A stretch of DNA of 5,238 nt from Candidatus Thorarchaeota archaeon (GTDB taxonomy: Archaea; Asgardarchaeota; Thorarchaeia; Thorarchaeales; Thorarchaeaceae). The stretch spans positions 1 to 5,238 of the forward strand of contig JAHQWZ010000159.1 of the NCBI GenBank assembly GCA_029856425.1, written 5' to 3'. This document shows, one piece after another, positions 1 through 5,238 of the stretch; the stretch's first letter is position 1; the number at the start of each line of letters is the position of its first letter. A model generated the notes under the pieces. It ran no database searches and was not told the DNA's origin. It saw only the letters and a list, made by a program, of their open reading frames with translations. A program made the translations under genes and the position numbers.

Positions 1-265
1 CGTGAGACAGATTCACGTCTATCCTGCGCAAGTAGTACTGCCACTTGGTATACCGAAGGACGTAGTTGAGAAATGAAAGCCCCATCATAACGGGAAGAAC
101 CCACCACCAATCGATGGCAGCTACTGCTGCAATGATTTCATCAAATTGCAGGAGGAATAATATTGCAAGGTAAAGAATTGCACCAGCAAACACAAAGACC
201 AAGACTTTGCGAATGCTCACGAACGATTCCCTGGATTCATTATCTTCTGTCATGTTCTCATTCAT
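1..265 (-). CDS. Flippase-like / LPG-synthase-TM (UPF0104) membrane protein, N-terminal part
   Basis: This reading frame opens with ATG at 265 and runs off the left edge after 88 codons, so only the N-terminus is present. Seen: a short charged, Glu/Asp-rich cytoplasmic head (residues 1-18), a hydrophobic segment at about 20-40, a second at about 47-72, and then NYVLRYTKWQYYLRR at residues 67-81. The pattern of Asn-Tyr, Leu-Arg, Trp and Tyr-Leu-Arg after the second helix is typical of the lysylphosphatidylglycerol-synthase transmembrane / TIGR00374 family. Members are polytopic proteins of roughly 300 residues, and archaeal ones are often tied to lipid or lipid-linked sugar handling. The start overlaps the end of the PHP gene by 8 nt, and a GAGG lies 10 nt upstream inside that gene, suggesting translational coupling. 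An alternative ATG lies at 253. The family call is fairly sure; the substrate is unknown. Confidence 0.72.
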   Translation of the reverse strand, partial: MNENMTEDNESRESFVSIRKVLVFVFAGAILYLAILFLLQFDEIIAAVAAIDWWWVLPVMMGLSFLNYVLRYTKWQYYLRRIDVNLSH

Positions 266-932
266 AAGGCCACTTCCTCAGTCTTTGCCAGATGAATCCT
301 GGAATGTGAACATAGAAGAAACAAACATGACCAGTGATTTGAGTCCTGCCCCTTCGAAGCTCCTCGTAGATATCATCTGCTGTTTCGATGTCTTGCAGCC
401 AAGTTCGACCATGACCTACCTCTCTGCTAAAATGACCATCACTGCCTGCTGTGACTGGTTTGCCCAGTCGTCTGGCTAGACGTTGAGCCTGAGTGTTGTG
501 GATTGGTAGAAGGCATCGGGAATTGATACCCTCGATAAGGTCTACATGTTTGCTGATCAAATTCTCAGGAAGTTTCTTCCTAGTGGCAGTCTGTTTCCTG
601 AAGGGATCTTTTGGATGAGGCAGAATTGTAAGTGCGTTCTGGTCATGGATGTCCTCAGCAATCTCCGCGAATGTTCGATTTTTTATTGGTTCAGTGATAA
701 AGAGACCTATCAACTCCCCGTGGTCGGAAGATTTGTATTCGCATCCGTTTAGAAGAAACCTGTCATTCCTGATAATGGGTTTGAGGATTGATGGCTGCCA
801 ATGCTCAGTGAGCGCCATGCCTCTCAGCCCCTTCTTCGTCATCATCTTGAATAGAGTTGATGGCTTATTCAAGCCATCCCTGGAGTAGAGGGTATGTGTA
901 TGAAGGTCGAAAGCGGAGAGGCGTGAACTCAT
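258..932 (-). CDS. PHP-domain metal-dependent phosphoesterase
   Basis: A 224-residue soluble protein that is a complete PHP (polymerase and histidinol phosphatase) domain. The expected metal-site motifs appear in order: DLHTHTLYSRDG at 9-20 (His11, His13 and an acidic residue near 19), LTEHW at 41-45 (His44), Glu65 and His71 in the strand after NGCEY, HP at 106-107, and GSDGH at 163-167 (Asp165, His167). These are the usual ligands of a di- or trinuclear metal centre that hydrolyses phosphate esters. The sequence alone does not give the substrate; sugar phosphates, nucleotides and histidinol phosphate are all known in the superfamily. The last 25 residues are aromatic and basic and could touch the membrane. 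The start at 932 is preferred to the in-frame GTG at 941 because AGGTG sits 6 nt before it. The gene lies between a UbiA prenyltransferase and a flippase-like gene, which suggests a role in lipid-linked sugar metabolism (inference). Confidence 0.9.
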   Translation of the reverse strand: MSSRLSAFDLHTHTLYSRDGLNKPSTLFKMMTKKGLRGMALTEHWQPSILKPIIRNDRFLLNGCEYKSSDHGELIGLFITEPIKNRTFAEIAEDIHDQNALTILPHPKDPFRKQTATRKKLPENLISKHVDLIEGINSRCLLPIHNTQAQRLARRLGKPVTAGSDGHFSREVGHGRTWLQDIETADDIYEELRRGRTQITGHVCFFYVHIPGFIWQRLRKWPYE

Positions 933-938
933 CACATA

Positions 939-943
939 CACCT
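939..943 (-). promoter_or_regulatory. Ribosome binding site of the PHP gene, overlapping the upstream stop
   Basis: On the minus strand the bases read AGGTG, then six bases, then ATG at 932. The site shares two bases with the TAG stop of the UbiA gene (942-944), so ribosomes finishing the prenyltransferase are placed at the next start. This decides the PHP start in favour of 932, since the GTG at 941 lies within the site itself. Confidence 0.6.
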
Positions 944-1937
944 ACGGAAGAGCTTCAGGGGGTGGGAATAGTATTTGGATGAATTCGAATACTGGTTGCC
1001 AGAAGAACATAGTGAAGAGCAATGCTCCAAGAAAGATTATGCCCCCGATAAGAATTCCCAAGTCCTTGAAGGCGAGATGAGGCTTACGTCCAACTGGACT
1101 TCCTGACTGGATTAAATAAACGTATCTGAGTATCAGGCCTGCGGCAACTGGGACCGTCATCATCACAGGCTGTGTGACTGGATCTGGAAAAGTGTTGTAT
1201 ATGTACAGTGTGTAGAAGAGCACAAACCATGTAGCTGACATTGTAATACCTTGGTCCAGCATGTTATCAGTATATTGAAGGAACACCTCTTTGTGCTGCT
1301 CAGCTTCCTCACCAAGGAGTTGTAGTTCATTCTTTCTCTTTCCAAAGCCGAGTATTAGTGCGAAGAAGAAGATACCGACAACAAGCCAAGAAGTGAATGG
1401 TACTCCGATGAGGAAAGTGCCTGCTATTGCTCTAAGAATGAATCCAACAGCAAGGACTACTACATCAACTACAGCCCATTGTCTGAGGAAGTAGTTGTAG
1501 AGCTGAGCATTTACGATATACAAAATAACTACTAGGAGGAAAAGGCCTCCCAATGCTCCAACTCGATAGAATGCACCCAGTATTCCTACACCGAAATAGG
1601 AGAGCCATAGTCCTGCAACCATAAGCACAGCTGCAAGTATGTATGCAGCTCTTTTTGATGCCCCACCTGAAGGGAGAGGTCGGTTTCTCTTCTCAGGATG
1701 AGCTGAGTCTTTTTCCATGTCCGAAATGTCATTTATAATGTATCCAGCACTGGATACAAAGCAGAGCGCAACGAATCCAAGAATCAGGAGGGGATAGTTA
1801 TTCCAGTCAAAAATGGCTGGCAGCTTTTCCCATGGCCATTCCTCTGGAATCTCAACGAAAATAATCGCAATGAAGACAAGCAAGTTCTTGTACCATTGCC
1901 ATGGGCGCATTAGTCTGAGGTAGTCCGTAGCTGCCAT
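942..1937 (-). CDS. UbiA-superfamily prenyltransferase, DPPR synthase type (decaprenyl-phosphate phosphoribosyltransferase-like)
   Basis: A 331-residue integral membrane protein with about nine hydrophobic helices (roughly 17-30, 48-68, 98-117, 123-145, 153-175, 181-200, 231-250, 256-275, 292-313), the usual UbiA number. It opens with RPWQWYKN at 11-18. The first Asp-rich motif is NDISDMEKD at 69-77, followed by HPEKRNRPLPSGG at 80-92. The second region has Asp158 and GFILRAIAG at 165-173, and then GFGKRKNEL at 197-205. This set matches the DPPR synthase branch, which moves 5-phosphoribose from PRPP onto a polyprenyl phosphate, rather than quinone, heme or geranylgeranylglyceryl-phosphate branches. 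In actinobacteria the product feeds arabinan synthesis; in archaea the final sugar is uncertain. It follows DUF362 by 15 nt and has a good ribosome site (AGAGGA). The family is secure; the exact lipid acceptor is inferred. Confidence 0.88.
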   Translation of the reverse strand: MAATDYLRLMRPWQWYKNLLVFIAIIFVEIPEEWPWEKLPAIFDWNNYPLLILGFVALCFVSSAGYIINDISDMEKDSAHPEKRNRPLPSGGASKRAAYILAAVLMVAGLWLSYFGVGILGAFYRVGALGGLFLLVVILYIVNAQLYNYFLRQWAVVDVVVLAVGFILRAIAGTFLIGVPFTSWLVVGIFFFALILGFGKRKNELQLLGEEAEQHKEVFLQYTDNMLDQGITMSATWFVLFYTLYIYNTFPDPVTQPVMMTVPVAAGLILRYVYLIQSGSPVGRKPHLAFKDLGILIGGIIFLGALLFTMFFWQPVFEFIQILFPPPEALP

Positions 1938-1943
1938 TTTTAG

Positions 1944-1949
1944 TCCTCT
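1944..1949 (-). promoter_or_regulatory. Ribosome binding site of the UbiA gene
   Basis: The 15-nt gap between the DUF362 stop and the UbiA ATG reads AGAGGA on the minus strand, with the GAGG core seven bases before the ATG at 1937. It is purine-rich and well placed, which supports this start and the co-transcription of the two genes. Confidence 0.6.
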
Positions 1950-1952
1950 TTT

Positions 1953-3032
1953 TTATTCTGAATATGATTTCCACAACTCGCCCCACTCTGTTTCCTCAAG
2001 AAACCAATTTACCCATTTCTTACCTTTTAGCGGCAACCAAATTCCATCGTGATAGAGCCCTGAAAGCTGTGTGGGTAGCCACATCAATGGAGAGCGAAAC
2101 AGGAATTTCTCCATGCCTGGAAATTTGAGAAATCCTCGGTTCCATGTGATAACCGGTGATTTGCCTGGGCTCATGTGGAAATTTGGAAGGTCAGCCCACG
2201 ACTCGTAGTCGCCAACAATCTCTATGTTATCCGGATCTGCACTACCTAACCCAAGGCTGTCCGCTATCTGGAGTTTGTGCACGCATTTTTGATCCAAGCC
2301 CATAATCCTTGATTGGGCTGTATCAGCTGCCACCATATCATTTGTTGCTATCAAGAGGTTTCCTATCTTTGGTATCATCGTTCTTGGTCCAGCTCCATCC
2401 CCCATAACAGTTCCGTCAGTAAGTACAAATTCTGAGTGAGAAATTGTCTGTTGAAGGAGAAGGAGGTCCACGAGCACCTCATGAATCTTGAGATGAGCGA
2501 GATGTCGTTTCTTGGTCAGATAGAGTCCAAACGAGTCTTTGAGAGCGCCCGTCATTTGTGTGTGACCATGTGTCTTAATGGTTGGCAGATGGATGATGTT
2601 TGTCCCGAAGATTTCCTTCGGAGCGATTATCTCACCGAAGACATCCTCAAGGACCAGTGTCTTCTGAGATAGCTCCACATCTACGTAAGTGGCCTTGATA
2701 AGGGGGAGGAACTTGATTCGGTGTTTCTTCATCACCTTATACCAGTTATTCCCCTTGGTTCCAGCATAAATGTTCGTCACCACGGTCTCGTTCTCAACAG
2801 CCTGAATGCTACGAGGAGAATAGCCATCCGCAATCATCTTCTGAAGAAGCCCATCAAATACATAGGGATTGGTTGAGCATGCGGGATAGAACTTCGACCA
2901 AGACAGATTGAGCTTGATTGTTGTTGCGACATCTTTTGAAACATGTTTCTGATATTCTGCCTCATCGAGAAGGCGTCCTATGTCGTCAAAGATTGTATTT
3001 GGAGTAGTATTAACAACTGCTACCTTGGGCAT
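1953..3032 (-). CDS. DUF362 domain protein without ferredoxin cluster, with aromatic C-terminal tail
   Basis: A 359-residue protein with the landmarks of DUF362: an N-terminal strand MPKVAVVNTTPN, KLNLSW at 40-45, LPTIKTHGHTQMTGALKDSFG at 149-169 (His-bearing Lys/Gly core), DGTVMGDGAGPR at 206-217, and NDMVAADTAQSRIMGLD at 231-247. In many family members the domain is joined to a 4Fe-4S ferredoxin module. Here only two cysteines are seen (52 and 250), so no cluster can be built. Residues 300-359 form an extra tail with several Trp, Phe and Pro residues and no clear long helix. The biochemical function of DUF362 is poorly defined, so none is assigned. It heads the membrane block, 15 nt before the UbiA gene, with a strong GAGGGAG ribosome site five bases before the ATG, and it is preceded by the longest spacer of the window. 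Confidence 0.85.
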   Translation of the reverse strand: MPKVAVVNTTPNTIFDDIGRLLDEAEYQKHVSKDVATTIKLNLSWSKFYPACSTNPYVFDGLLQKMIADGYSPRSIQAVENETVVTNIYAGTKGNNWYKVMKKHRIKFLPLIKATYVDVELSQKTLVLEDVFGEIIAPKEIFGTNIIHLPTIKTHGHTQMTGALKDSFGLYLTKKRHLAHLKIHEVLVDLLLLQQTISHSEFVLTDGTVMGDGAGPRTMIPKIGNLLIATNDMVAADTAQSRIMGLDQKCVHKLQIADSLGLGSADPDNIEIVGDYESWADLPNFHMSPGKSPVITWNRGFLKFPGMEKFLFRSPLMWLPTQLSGLYHDGIWLPLKGKKWVNWFLEETEWGELWKSYSE

Positions 3033-3155
3033 TGATACTCCCTCGAAGCGATTAAATCTCCCGCTATTGAGTCTTTTCGAGTTGACTATTTGGTCGCATG
3101 AGGTGTCCTTAAGAACTTCTCTCTAATTGCAGTTTTGTACCACGCTGAATCAATG
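3033..3155 (-). promoter_or_regulatory. 123-nt spacer, possible internal promoter for the DUF362-UbiA-PHP block
   Basis: This is the only sizeable non-coding stretch. On the minus strand it ends with the ribosome site GAGGGAG (3038-3044) before the ATG at 3032. Two weak AT-rich boxes could serve an archaeal TATA role: ATTTAAT (3052-3058, preceded by GGGAG) and CAAATAGT (3086-3093). The first would start transcripts almost at the ATG and so fits badly with a leader; the second would leave a leader of about 30 nt. A near-palindrome, GTCCTTAAGAAC, lies at 3105-3116. No T-run or strong hairpin follows the phosphatase stop, so read-through from the upstream genes also remains possible. Confidence 0.3.
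3038..3044 (-). promoter_or_regulatory. Ribosome binding site of the DUF362 gene
   Basis: The minus strand reads GAGGGAG followed by five bases and then ATG at 3032. It is the strongest purine-rich site in the window and fixes the start of the DUF362 protein. Confidence 0.65.
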
Positions 3156-4007
3156 CTAGATTTGAATCAACTCAGTCTTCAGACCATCTCGCAGATAAGC
3201 AATTTTTGGTTTCACACGTCCGTGATATCGCGCACTAAAGACGCTGATTAGTTTGTCATCAAAGAATTTCTGGAAACCATTAGGAAACACTTGATGAGCC
3301 CTGAACATCAGGACTATTCCTAAGGACTCAGCGAACTCATTGAAAGCAAGCCGGCCAAAGATTCGCGAGCCTCCTCCCCTCCAGTTAGGACCAAAATGGA
3401 AATCTCCCTCTGCAGGATCATTCCATGTTAATTGGAATGCGATTGGATTCTGCATGTCTTCTTGGAATCGATCTAGTCCTTGTAATTGATCAAGATTCCG
3501 TATTCCTTCTGGTACGCCTCCATGGCATGAGAACACGCCATTTGAACTGAGGCCAGCTAATGGAAGTGCTTTGAAGCTAGAGCAATAGACATCGAATATT
3601 TCAGGGGAGTATTTTGCTTTCACAGCGTTGTAGAAGCCATATGTTCTTGCAACACTGTCAGATTCATGATTACCCCTGAGTGCTATTACTCTCCTAGGGA
3701 ATTCAATTGCCAGAGAAAGCACCATGTTGACGGTTTCAATCTGTTGCGGTCCCCTATCTGCATAATCTCCAAGGAATACCATTGATGCATCTCTGCTGCC
3801 CTCAATAAGATCCCGCGCTGCCTTAGCGCTTTGGAGCTCACCGTGCAAATCACCCACGTAGAAAACATTCCTTCGCGGAGTCTCTACAACGTTGGACAAT
3901 CCTTTGTATTCATCTAAAAACACTCCCACGAGCTGCTCAATCTCCTCGGTGGTTAAGTCGGTCTTGCCATCTAGGACTTGTTTTGCGAGCTGCATGGCAA
4001 TTACCAT
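3156..4007 (-). CDS. PPP-family serine/threonine protein phosphatase (PP1/PP2A-like)
   Basis: A 283-residue soluble metallophosphatase with every signature of the PPP family. Seen: GDLHG at 52-56 (Asp53, His55), GDYADRG at 80-86 (Asp81, Asp84, Arg85), RGNHE at 111-115 (Asn113, His114), CHGG at 161-164 (His162), RAHQ at 236-239 (His238) and FSARYHGR at 257-264, which stands where PP1 has FSAPNYCGE. Six metal ligands, the catalytic His114 and the phosphate-binding arginines Arg85 and Arg210 are all in place, so the enzyme should be active. It is expected to remove phosphate from Ser/Thr, needing Mn or a similar metal. The first 45 residues are a helical, acidic lead. It lacks the C-terminal tail of eukaryotic PP1. 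It follows the SLOG gene by 35 nt. No strong ribosome site is seen; Met5 (ATG at 3995) is an alternative start. No kinase is visible in the window, so its targets are unknown. Confidence 0.93.
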   Translation of the reverse strand: MVIAMQLAKQVLDGKTDLTTEEIEQLVGVFLDEYKGLSNVVETPRRNVFYVGDLHGELQSAKAARDLIEGSRDASMVFLGDYADRGPQQIETVNMVLSLAIEFPRRVIALRGNHESDSVARTYGFYNAVKAKYSPEIFDVYCSSFKALPLAGLSSNGVFSCHGGVPEGIRNLDQLQGLDRFQEDMQNPIAFQLTWNDPAEGDFHFGPNWRGGGSRIFGRLAFNEFAESLGIVLMFRAHQVFPNGFQKFFDDKLISVFSARYHGRVKPKIAYLRDGLKTELIQI

Positions 4008-4042
4008 CTTTTGACGGAACCTAAAGAACTTGGCTCTTGGTA

Positions 4043-4543
4043 CTATTCCCAGTCTAGTGCTTTGAAGGCTTTCTCAACTGCATCCTGTGGGGTTTCTGCG
4101 GCAATTACCACATCCTGCCTTCTTTCATCAATCTTGGTTCCAGCTAGGCGCTTTGCCCATCCCCCAGATGAAACAAGCGCAATGACTGGTCTATCAGAGA
4201 ACCAAGCTATTGCCATCTCGCTTAGCGTTCCAGCTGAACCTGCGATTGCTATTACAGCATCCCCGGTCTTAGCTACCAGGAAGTTCCTGGCGTATCCCAT
4301 GCCTGTGGGAATTGCTATGTCGACGTAGCTGTTGGCATGTTCTTTGAAATCAGTAGGTAGTATTCCAATCGTAATACCTCCATGTTTCTTCGCTCCTCTG
4401 CATACAGCTTCCATCACACCACCTAGTCCGCCACAGACGACGGCGGCGCCACGTTTTGCAATCTCTTCGCCAACCGCTTCTGCCATTTCGAGGAAGCTTT
4501 TGTTGCTATCAGATCCACCTATCACGGAAATGCTCCTTATCAT
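4043..4543 (-). CDS. SLOG-superfamily Rossmann protein, TIGR00725-like (LOG-related)
   Basis: A 166-residue protein, matching the usual length of TIGR00725 members. Seen: an N-terminal strand ISVIGGSD (5-12), GGLGGVMEAVCRGA at 38-51, GYARN at 83-87 and the nucleotide-loop motif AGSAGTLSEMAIAW at 101-114, the counterpart of PGGxGTxxE in LOG phosphoribohydrolases. The fold binds nucleotides or nucleotide-derived ligands. Whether this member hydrolyses them cannot be told, since the loop has AGSAGT instead of PGGxGT. A start at 4651 is open in this frame, but it would add 36 unconserved residues and overlap the upstream gene by about 100 nt. The ATG at 4543 begins right at the first fold strand and leaves a 10-nt gap, so it is preferred. 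The ribosome site there is weak (GTGA five bases away). Role in the operon unknown. Confidence 0.85.
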   Translation of the reverse strand: MIRSISVIGGSDSNKSFLEMAEAVGEEIAKRGAAVVCGGLGGVMEAVCRGAKKHGGITIGILPTDFKEHANSYVDIAIPTGMGYARNFLVAKTGDAVIAIAGSAGTLSEMAIAWFSDRPVIALVSSGGWAKRLAGTKIDERRQDVVIAAETPQDAVEKAFKALDWE

Positions 4544-4553
4544 TGGAATCACA

Positions 4554-5238
4554 CTACTGGTCTGCTGTTTCTTGAGACCGGATTCTCCTGGCAATGGACT
4601 CGTAATCTGTTTCAGAAAGCCTGCCATCTTGAAGTCTAAGGTTGGCTTCATCCAGGAGTGTCCAATTTACACCTTTCTTGATATATCCTAGCCTTGTGAG
4701 TCGTTCCTCCAAGTGAGGCTTACTACTCAAGTCGTGTGGAAGTTCAATCTTTGAGCATCTAGAGGCTTGGTAAAGCTGCTTCTCAACATGTTCTGGGATT
4801 TCACGTGTGGCCAGAGCGTAAATCTTGGCCAGCGTTAAAAGCGCTCTAGGGCCAAGATCTTCAGAAGACCATCCTGTATCTGTTCCTACTATACAGATAT
4901 TCGATCTTCGAGTGCATCTTTCTAAACAGCAATCACATATCACAGGCTCGAGAACTGCATCACCCCTAGAGAGATTAATTCTTACAATTCCCTCTTCAAG
5001 CTCTATTATACAGTGTGTGCTTGTCGAACCAATACCAACTGAGGCTGCTGTTTCCCTGATTATGCTTATCTCTTCCTTCGAATTCAAGGGTAGTTGATTT
5101 TGCCTCAGAATTGGCTCTTGCTCAGGACATGCATCATCATTCAGAAATGTGATGCAGGGGAGTTCAGGGTTGGAATCATCACCGCAACGCAGCATTGCAG
5201 CGAAGTTCTGCATTGTAGATGCAACAGATTCTGAAAAT
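4554..5238 (-). CDS. Unrecognised cysteine-rich protein, 5' end beyond the window
   Basis: The frame stays open from position 5238 to the TAG at 4554-4556. An ATG at 5213 would give 219 residues, but eight codons upstream of it are also open, so the true start may lie outside. Numbering from that Met, ten cysteines are seen (10, 20, 29, 68, 93, 95, 96, 100, 107, 153), with a tight cluster CDCCLERC at 93-100 and Cys107 just after, which could bind zinc or an Fe-S cluster. No membrane segment or signal peptide is seen. The last 35 residues (LLDEANLRLQDGRLSETDYESI region) resemble a short SHOCT-like helical hairpin, with the usual Leu, Gly and Glu/Tyr spacing. I do not recognise the family and assign no function. 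It precedes the SLOG gene by 10 nt and is probably co-transcribed with it. Confidence 0.6.
   Translation of the reverse strand, partial: FSESVASTMQNFAAMLRCGDDSNPELPCITFLNDDACPEQEPILRQNQLPLNSKEEISIIRETAASVGIGSTSTHCIIELEEGIVRINLSRGDAVLEPVICDCCLERCTRRSNICIVGTDTGWSSEDLGPRALLTLAKIYALATREIPEHVEKQLYQASRCSKIELPHDLSSKPHLEERLTRLGYIKKGVNWTLLDEANLRLQDGRLSETDYESIARRIRSQETADQ

Noticed and set aside
207..888. Plus-strand open frames at 207-479, 546-752 and 649-888
   Set aside because: They lie opposite the PHP gene, whose protein carries complete catalytic motifs. Their own translations show no recognisable domain and no ribosome site.
933..941. GTG start of the PHP gene at 941
   Set aside because: The AGGTG ribosome site overlaps this GTG and is correctly spaced for the ATG at 932; the three extra residues add nothing to the domain.
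2436..2672. Plus-strand open frame inside the DUF362 gene
   Set aside because: It is antisense to the conserved DUF362 core, and no domain or start signal supports it.
3071..3087. Possible hairpin with AGTC/GACT arms in the spacer
   Set aside because: The stem is only four base pairs with a ten-base loop and no T-run follows, so it is not credible as a terminator.
4544..4651. Extended N-terminus of the SLOG gene from an ATG at 4651
   Set aside because: The 36 extra residues show no fold-like pattern, precede the first conserved strand, and overlap the upstream gene by about 100 nt. The ATG at 4543 gives the usual family length.
3978..5097. Plus-strand open frames at 3978-4328, 4332-4691 and 4825-5097
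   Set aside because: They are antisense to the SLOG gene, the start of the phosphatase gene and the cysteine-rich gene. They have low-complexity Ser/Pro/Ala composition typical of shadow frames.
1..5238. Mobile element, CRISPR array, defence system or structural RNA
   Set aside because: No transposase, terminal inverted repeats, spaced direct repeats, tRNA-like folds or defence nuclease motifs were seen. Coding density and composition are even throughout.

Overview
The window carries seven tightly packed protein-coding genes, all on the minus strand, so transcription runs from position 5238 towards position 1. Gaps are 15 nt or less, except for 35 nt before the phosphatase and 123 nt before the DUF362 gene. 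No rRNA, tRNA, CRISPR array, insertion sequence or clear terminator was seen. Moderate GC, GAGG-type ribosome sites, a eukaryote-like PPP protein phosphatase, a DUF362 protein and a DPPR-type UbiA enzyme fit an archaeon. An Asgard lineage such as Thorarchaeota is a guess only, because no marker gene here settles it.

In transcription order the genes are: (1) an unrecognised cysteine-rich protein, cut by the right edge (4554-5238); (2) a small SLOG/TIGR00725 Rossmann-fold protein related to LOG proteins (4043-4543); (3) a PPP-family metallophosphatase resembling PP1/PP2A with its catalytic residues intact (3156-4007); then a 123-nt spacer that may hold a promoter; (4) a DUF362 protein without ferredoxin cysteines and with a tryptophan-rich tail (1953-3032); (5) a nine-helix UbiA-superfamily prenyltransferase of the decaprenyl-phosphate phosphoribosyltransferase (DPPR synthase) type (942-1937); (6) a PHP-domain metal-dependent phosphoesterase (258-932); (7) the N-terminal part of a membrane protein resembling the LPG-synthase-TM / UPF0104 flippase-like family, cut by the left edge (1-265).

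Genes 4-7 look like one translationally coupled block. The prenyltransferase stop lies inside the ribosome site of the PHP gene, and the PHP end overlaps the start of the flippase-like gene. The most coherent reading, which is an inference, is a lipid-linked pentose pathway for the cell envelope. The UbiA enzyme would make polyprenyl-phospho-phosphoribose from PRPP, the PHP protein would be a candidate for the 5-phosphate removal step, and the polytopic protein would handle the lipid or sugar carrier in the membrane. Genes 1-3 look more like signalling or housekeeping functions, and their link to the membrane block is unproven. Three starts were adjusted from the longest reading frame: the PHP gene (ATG at 932), the SLOG gene (ATG at 4543), and the left-edge gene (ATG at 265, overlapping the PHP gene).
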